DNA of 64,000 nucleotides from Thomasclavelia saccharogumia DSM 17460 (GTDB taxonomy: Bacteria; Bacillota_I; Bacilli_A; Erysipelotrichales; Coprobacillaceae). The notes under the pieces are model-generated. The model saw only the letters and a program-made list of their open reading frames with translations. It made no database searches and was not told the origin of the DNA. The stretch lies in NCBI RefSeq assembly GCF_000686665.1, contig NZ_JMLH01000006.1, positions 20,992 to 84,991 on the forward strand, in the 5' to 3' direction. The position numbers and the translations under genes are program-made. This document shows positions 62,952-64,000 of the stretch, in pieces. The stretch's first letter is position 1, and every line of letters starts with the position of its first letter.

Positions 62952-63266
62952 TTAACCAATCATTTTCATTGCAGTTTCAAAAACAGCTTTACCATTCATC
63001 GTTCCATAATCTCTCATATCGATAACATCTACAGGAATAGGACCCGCTTTACGCCCAGCAGCAAGTTTTTCAATAGCAGCTTTTTGGAATCTAACTTGAG
63101 GTCCAAGTAAGATGCAGTCAACTTCTTCCAATACTCTTGGTGCATCAGAGAAAGGCAATGCAAAAATTTTACATTCAACACCAGCTTCTTTAGCAGCACT
63201 TTCCATTTTTGTTACTAATAAGCTAGTAGACATCCCAGCTGAACATACTAATAAAATAGTTTTCAT
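62952..63266 (-). CDS. PTS system lactose/cellobiose-family IIB component (second copy)
   Basis: 104 residues from ATG 63266: KTILLVCSAGMSTSLLVTKM (Cys about 8), VDCILLGPQVRFQKAAIEKL. AAGGAGGGTA precedes this ATG; the longer frame to 63365 starts upstream of the promoter and is rejected. Separately promoted and terminated from the other copy. Confidence 0.93.
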   Translation of the reverse strand: MKTILLVCSAGMSTSLLVTKMESAAKEAGVECKIFALPFSDAPRVLEEVDCILLGPQVRFQKAAIEKLAAGRKAGPIPVDVIDMRDYGTMNGKAVFETAMKMIG

Positions 63267-63298
63267 ATACTGTACCCTCCTTTTTTCTACCTGTTTTA

Positions 63299-63327
63299 AT
63301 TTTACAACGAATGTTGTTAGATGTAAA
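63299..63327 (-). promoter_or_regulatory. Promoter of the second IIB gene with dyad in the spacer
   Basis: On the minus strand TTTACA (63327-63322), 17-base spacer, TAAAAT (63304-63299). The spacer holds the dyad ACAAC-4-GTTGT (63304-63317), a possible operator. Confidence 0.65.
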
Positions 63328-63470
63328 CACTTTCTTAAATCTTTTTTTTGCTTTTTCAATATCATTATTTAAGTTTAAATCTAAATTTCACTCTTAAATT
63401 CACAATTTTTTAATATATAAAAGATATAATAAGATATCATAACACATGTTTTTTTATAATAGAGGAAGTG

Positions 63471-63923
63471 ATGATTATACGACTTTTAGTTCTTAGTGAT
63501 ACCCATCTACAAAACCATCTTTTAAAAAATATAACTGACAAATATCCTGATATGGATCACTATATTCATTGTGGCGATTCATCATTAAAAAACGATGATC
63601 CACTATTAAAAAAATATCTTACTGTTAATGGCAATCATGATCGACCAGGAACATTTAAAACGAATCTTATTTTTAATGTCGGGAAATATCGTTGTTTAAT
63701 TACTCATGGTAATAAATTTAATATTTATTATGGCAATGAGGAGTTACTGGTATTTATGAAAAAAAAGCATATTGATATTACATTTCATGGGCATACTCAT
63801 GTACCTGCGTATACTATTATTGAAAATAAGTATATTATTAATCCTGGCAGTGTAATGATGAACCGTGGCAGTTATGGTTTTGGTACATTTGCAATCGTTA
63901 CTATTATCGTAAGCGTCAAATAG
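63471..63923 (+). CDS. YfcE/MJ0936-type phosphodiesterase
   Basis: 150-residue calcineurin-like phosphoesterase. Motifs in order: LLVLSDTHL (D-x-H), IHCGDSS, VNGNHDRPG, LITHGNKF and FHGHTHVPAY. Cytoplasmic. Family members cleave phosphodiesters; the substrate in vivo is unknown. ATG 63471 follows AGAGGAAG; GTG 63468 is an alternative. Confidence 0.92.
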   Translation: MIIRLLVLSDTHLQNHLLKNITDKYPDMDHYIHCGDSSLKNDDPLLKKYLTVNGNHDRPGTFKTNLIFNVGKYRCLITHGNKFNIYYGNEELLVFMKKKHIDITFHGHTHVPAYTIIENKYIINPGSVMMNRGSYGFGTFAIVTIIVSVK

Positions 63924-63991
63924 CATACACCTAACAGTAAAAAACATCTCAATATATAATAATAGAGTCATCAATAAGTGGAGGTGTTAAT

Positions 63992-64000
63992 ATGACAAAA
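63992..64000 (+). CDS. Start of a gene cut by the window edge
   Basis: Only MTK is inside the window. GGAGGTG (63980-63986) and a TATAAT at 63955-63960 precede it, which supports a real start. Nothing more can be said. Confidence 0.45.

Noticed and set aside
1..64000. CRISPR arrays, tRNA or rRNA genes, intact transposases, prophage modules
   Set aside because: None seen by eye on either strand; tRNA-sized structures were not searched exhaustively and a covariance scan would be decisive.

Overview
The window is chromosomal DNA of a low-GC, endospore-forming Firmicute. Gene order, the S2/EF-Ts, PolC, NusA-InfB and NusB-RecN clusters, AT-rich codon use and small compact operons fit the Erysipelotrichia (Coprobacillaceae / Thomasclavelia-Coprobacillus type). 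That placement is an inference from gene content; no rRNA gene is present to fix it. Sporulation genes are scattered through the window: spo0A, spoIIIAH, spoIVB, spoIIM and a Cse60-like gene. I saw no tRNA, rRNA, intact insertion sequence, prophage or CRISPR array.

Layout. 1-2.1 kb: rpsB-tsf. 2.1-4.7 kb: a decayed stretch with at least three broken genes, splitting tsf from pyrH. 4.8-14.3 kb: pyrH-frr, then uppS-cdsA-dxr-rseP and polC. 14.3-19 kb: rimP-nusA-ylxR-ylxQ-infB-rbfA. 19-25.3 kb: a DUF4062 protein, a LacX-type sugar epimerase, three small genes, then rsuA-trmB-thioredoxin-ytpR-unknown-acpS. 25.3-29.6 kb: a gene-poor gap and a 1006-residue secreted phosphoesterase with adhesin-like repeats. 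29.7-35.2 kb: short SSB, lepA, a class B penicillin-binding protein, rpmG and an MBL hydrolase. 35.9-39.6 kb (minus strand): a complete seven-gene comG operon for the DNA-uptake pseudopilus. 39.9-49.7 kb: efp, spoIIIAH, asp23, then nusB-xseA-xseB-ispA-dxs-tlyA-recN-spoIVB. 49.8-55.2 kb: azlCD-dinB, spoIIM-xerD-deoB and a small membrane protein. 55.2-63.3 kb (minus strand): spo0A, purF, a DUF2156/GNAT protein with a DUF815 ATPase, an ACT/PFL pair and two PTS IIB genes. 63.5-64 kb: a YfcE-type phosphodiesterase and the first codons of another gene.

How the parts fit. Most of the window is housekeeping: translation (S2, EF-Ts, RRF, IF2, RbfA, RimP, EF-P, EF4, L33, pseudouridine and methyl transferases), isoprenoid and lipid supply (dxs, dxr, ispA, uppS, cdsA, acpS), replication and repair (polC, ssb, xseAB, recN, dinB, xerD) and envelope (PBP, RseP). 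Several clusters match Bacillus order but with genes missing: no proS between rseP and polC, no folD or ahrC in the nusB-recN operon, no spoIIIAA-AG before spoIIIAH, and spo0A moved away from spoIVB and inverted.

I did not find a clear new multi-gene system. The points most worth a second look are the stand-alone DUF4062 protein, the large surface phosphoesterase, the orphan spoIIIAH with a sigma-E-like promoter, the repeated 9-mer upstream of spo0A, the dyads between comG and efp, the palindrome over the PBP promoter, and the decayed island.
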